From: FEN-987 sp035524675
GTDB taxonomy: Archaea > Thermoproteota > Bathyarchaeia > 40CM-2-53-6
Assembly (NCBI GenBank): GCA_035524675.1
Contig: DATKOK010000170.1
Location: forward strand, 1 to 42,270
Direction: 5' to 3'
DNA: 42,270 nucleotides
Shown here: in pieces, positions 41,921 to 42,270 of the stretch
How positions within the stretch are numbered: the first letter of the stretch is position 1
Layout of the letters: each line of letters starts with the position of its first letter
Program-made: the position numbers and the translations under genes
Notes under the pieces: model-generated
The model's input: only the letters and a program-made list of their open reading frames with translations
The model's database searches: none
What the model was told of the DNA's origin: nothing

Positions 41921-42270
41921 TTGCAGGGACCCATATCAGTTCTGACTAGGACACGAGCGTTGGTCTCTATGATGCGTCTGCCCAACTGCCTTATGATGGG
42001 ATTCGCAGTAATTGTTGGGGAGGTCATTGCCAGTCAAGTTGTGCCAGCCGATGCCGCATTCTTTGGATTTCTGACAGGTTTCATACTTCTTGGGGCAGCG
42101 ATGGTTCTTAACGATTATTTTGATCGCGAAATTGATTCGATAAACGAACCCGGACGACCAATACCTAGCAATGTCATTGCACCTTCACAGGCTCTTTCGT
42201 TCGGTGTTGTCCTTGTTTCGATTGGATTACTATGTTCAGTTGTAACTGGAATTCTGACAACAGCCGTGGC
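41921..42270 (+). CDS. UbiA-family prenyltransferase, probable DGGGP synthase (cut by window end)
   Basis: The first 116 codons of an integral-membrane prenyltransferase that would add the second geranylgeranyl chain to GGGP. Visible are R-L-P-N-C-L-M-M-G-F entering the first membrane helix, a second hydrophobic segment, and the Asp-rich site N-D-Y-F-D-R-E-I-D-S-I-N-E-P-x-R-P-I-P-S, which binds Mg and the diphosphate. The motif with RPIPS is that of DGGGP synthase and related archaeal enzymes. TTG at 41921 follows an in-frame TAG at 41909-41911 and has GGA 7 nt upstream; ATG 41969 is possible. It completes three lipid steps with egsA and GGGP synthase. Confidence 0.85.
   Translation, partial: MQGPISVLTRTRALVSMMRLPNCLMMGFAVIVGEVIASQVVPADAAFFGFLTGFILLGAAMVLNDYFDREIDSINEPGRPIPSNVIAPSQALSFGVVLVSIGLLCSVVTGILTTAV

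Noticed and set aside
1..42270. CRISPR array, insertion sequence, prophage or defence island
   Set aside because: No regularly spaced repeats, transposase, integrase or phage genes were seen. Nearly all genes are housekeeping or conserved archaeal families.

Overview
The window is archaeal. Diagnostic genes are HerA-NurA, RadA, NucS/EndoMS, an Sm-like protein, a group II thermosome, archaeal-type GluRS, the GatDE amidotransferase, Elp3, glycerol-1-phosphate dehydrogenase (EgsA), GGGP synthase and a UbiA-type DGGGP synthase start. TATA-like boxes lie about 25 nt before several starts, and many starts are TTG or GTG. DUF2070, archaeal AsnRS, NucS and folate-type FolD together point to a TACK-group archaeon (Bathyarchaeia or Nitrososphaeria-like). 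That placement is inference; no rRNA gene is present to test it.

Layout. 1-2.8 kb: the tail of an unknown gene, an SRPBCC protein, a TMEM175-like membrane protein, a hot-dog thioesterase-like protein and two small minus-strand genes. 2.9-6.9 kb: a one-carbon block (FolD, an SDR oxidoreductase, a fused formiminotransferase-cyclodeaminase) and a coiled-coil protein with no visible start codon. 7.3-11.0 kb: nurA-herA, overlapping. 11.1-17.9 kb: AsnRS with a leader that can hide its ribosome binding site, a YitH-type acetyltransferase, CTP synthase, two divergent winged-helix genes, and adenylosuccinate synthetase. 17.9-24.1 kb: GlmS, a DNA-binding protein ending in an EF-hand-like loop, and gatDE. 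24.2-28.8 kb: elp3 and the Sm-like gene, nucS divergent from radA, and two unknown genes. 28.9-33.2 kb: a CBS/zinc-ribbon protein followed by pyrC, a Mut7-C protein, AMMECR1 and a glycosyltransferase. 33.2-38.1 kb: a ThiI-like protein lacking the PP-loop signature, thermosome, a small protein and gltX. 38.2-42.3 kb: an archaeal ether-lipid block (egsA, DUF2070, GGGP synthase, then a divergent DGGGP synthase cut by the window end).

How the genes connect. GluRS plus GatDE form the two-step route to Gln-tRNA(Gln), while Asn-tRNA is made directly by AsnRS. EgsA, GGGP synthase and the UbiA enzyme are three consecutive steps of archaeal phospholipid synthesis. HerA-NurA, RadA and NucS cover end resection, strand exchange and mismatch cleavage. 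PyrG, PurA and PyrC are nucleotide synthesis. The genome is compact: four convergent gene pairs overlap by exactly the 4 bases of their opposed stop codons.

I saw no tRNA, rRNA, CRISPR array, insertion sequence or prophage. The points most worth checking are the PP-loop-less ThiI homologue, NurA with an inserted winged-helix-like segment, the SD-sequestering hairpin before asnS, the missing start or frameshift at about 6870, the EF-hand-like tail on an HTH protein, and DUF2070 placed among the ether-lipid genes.
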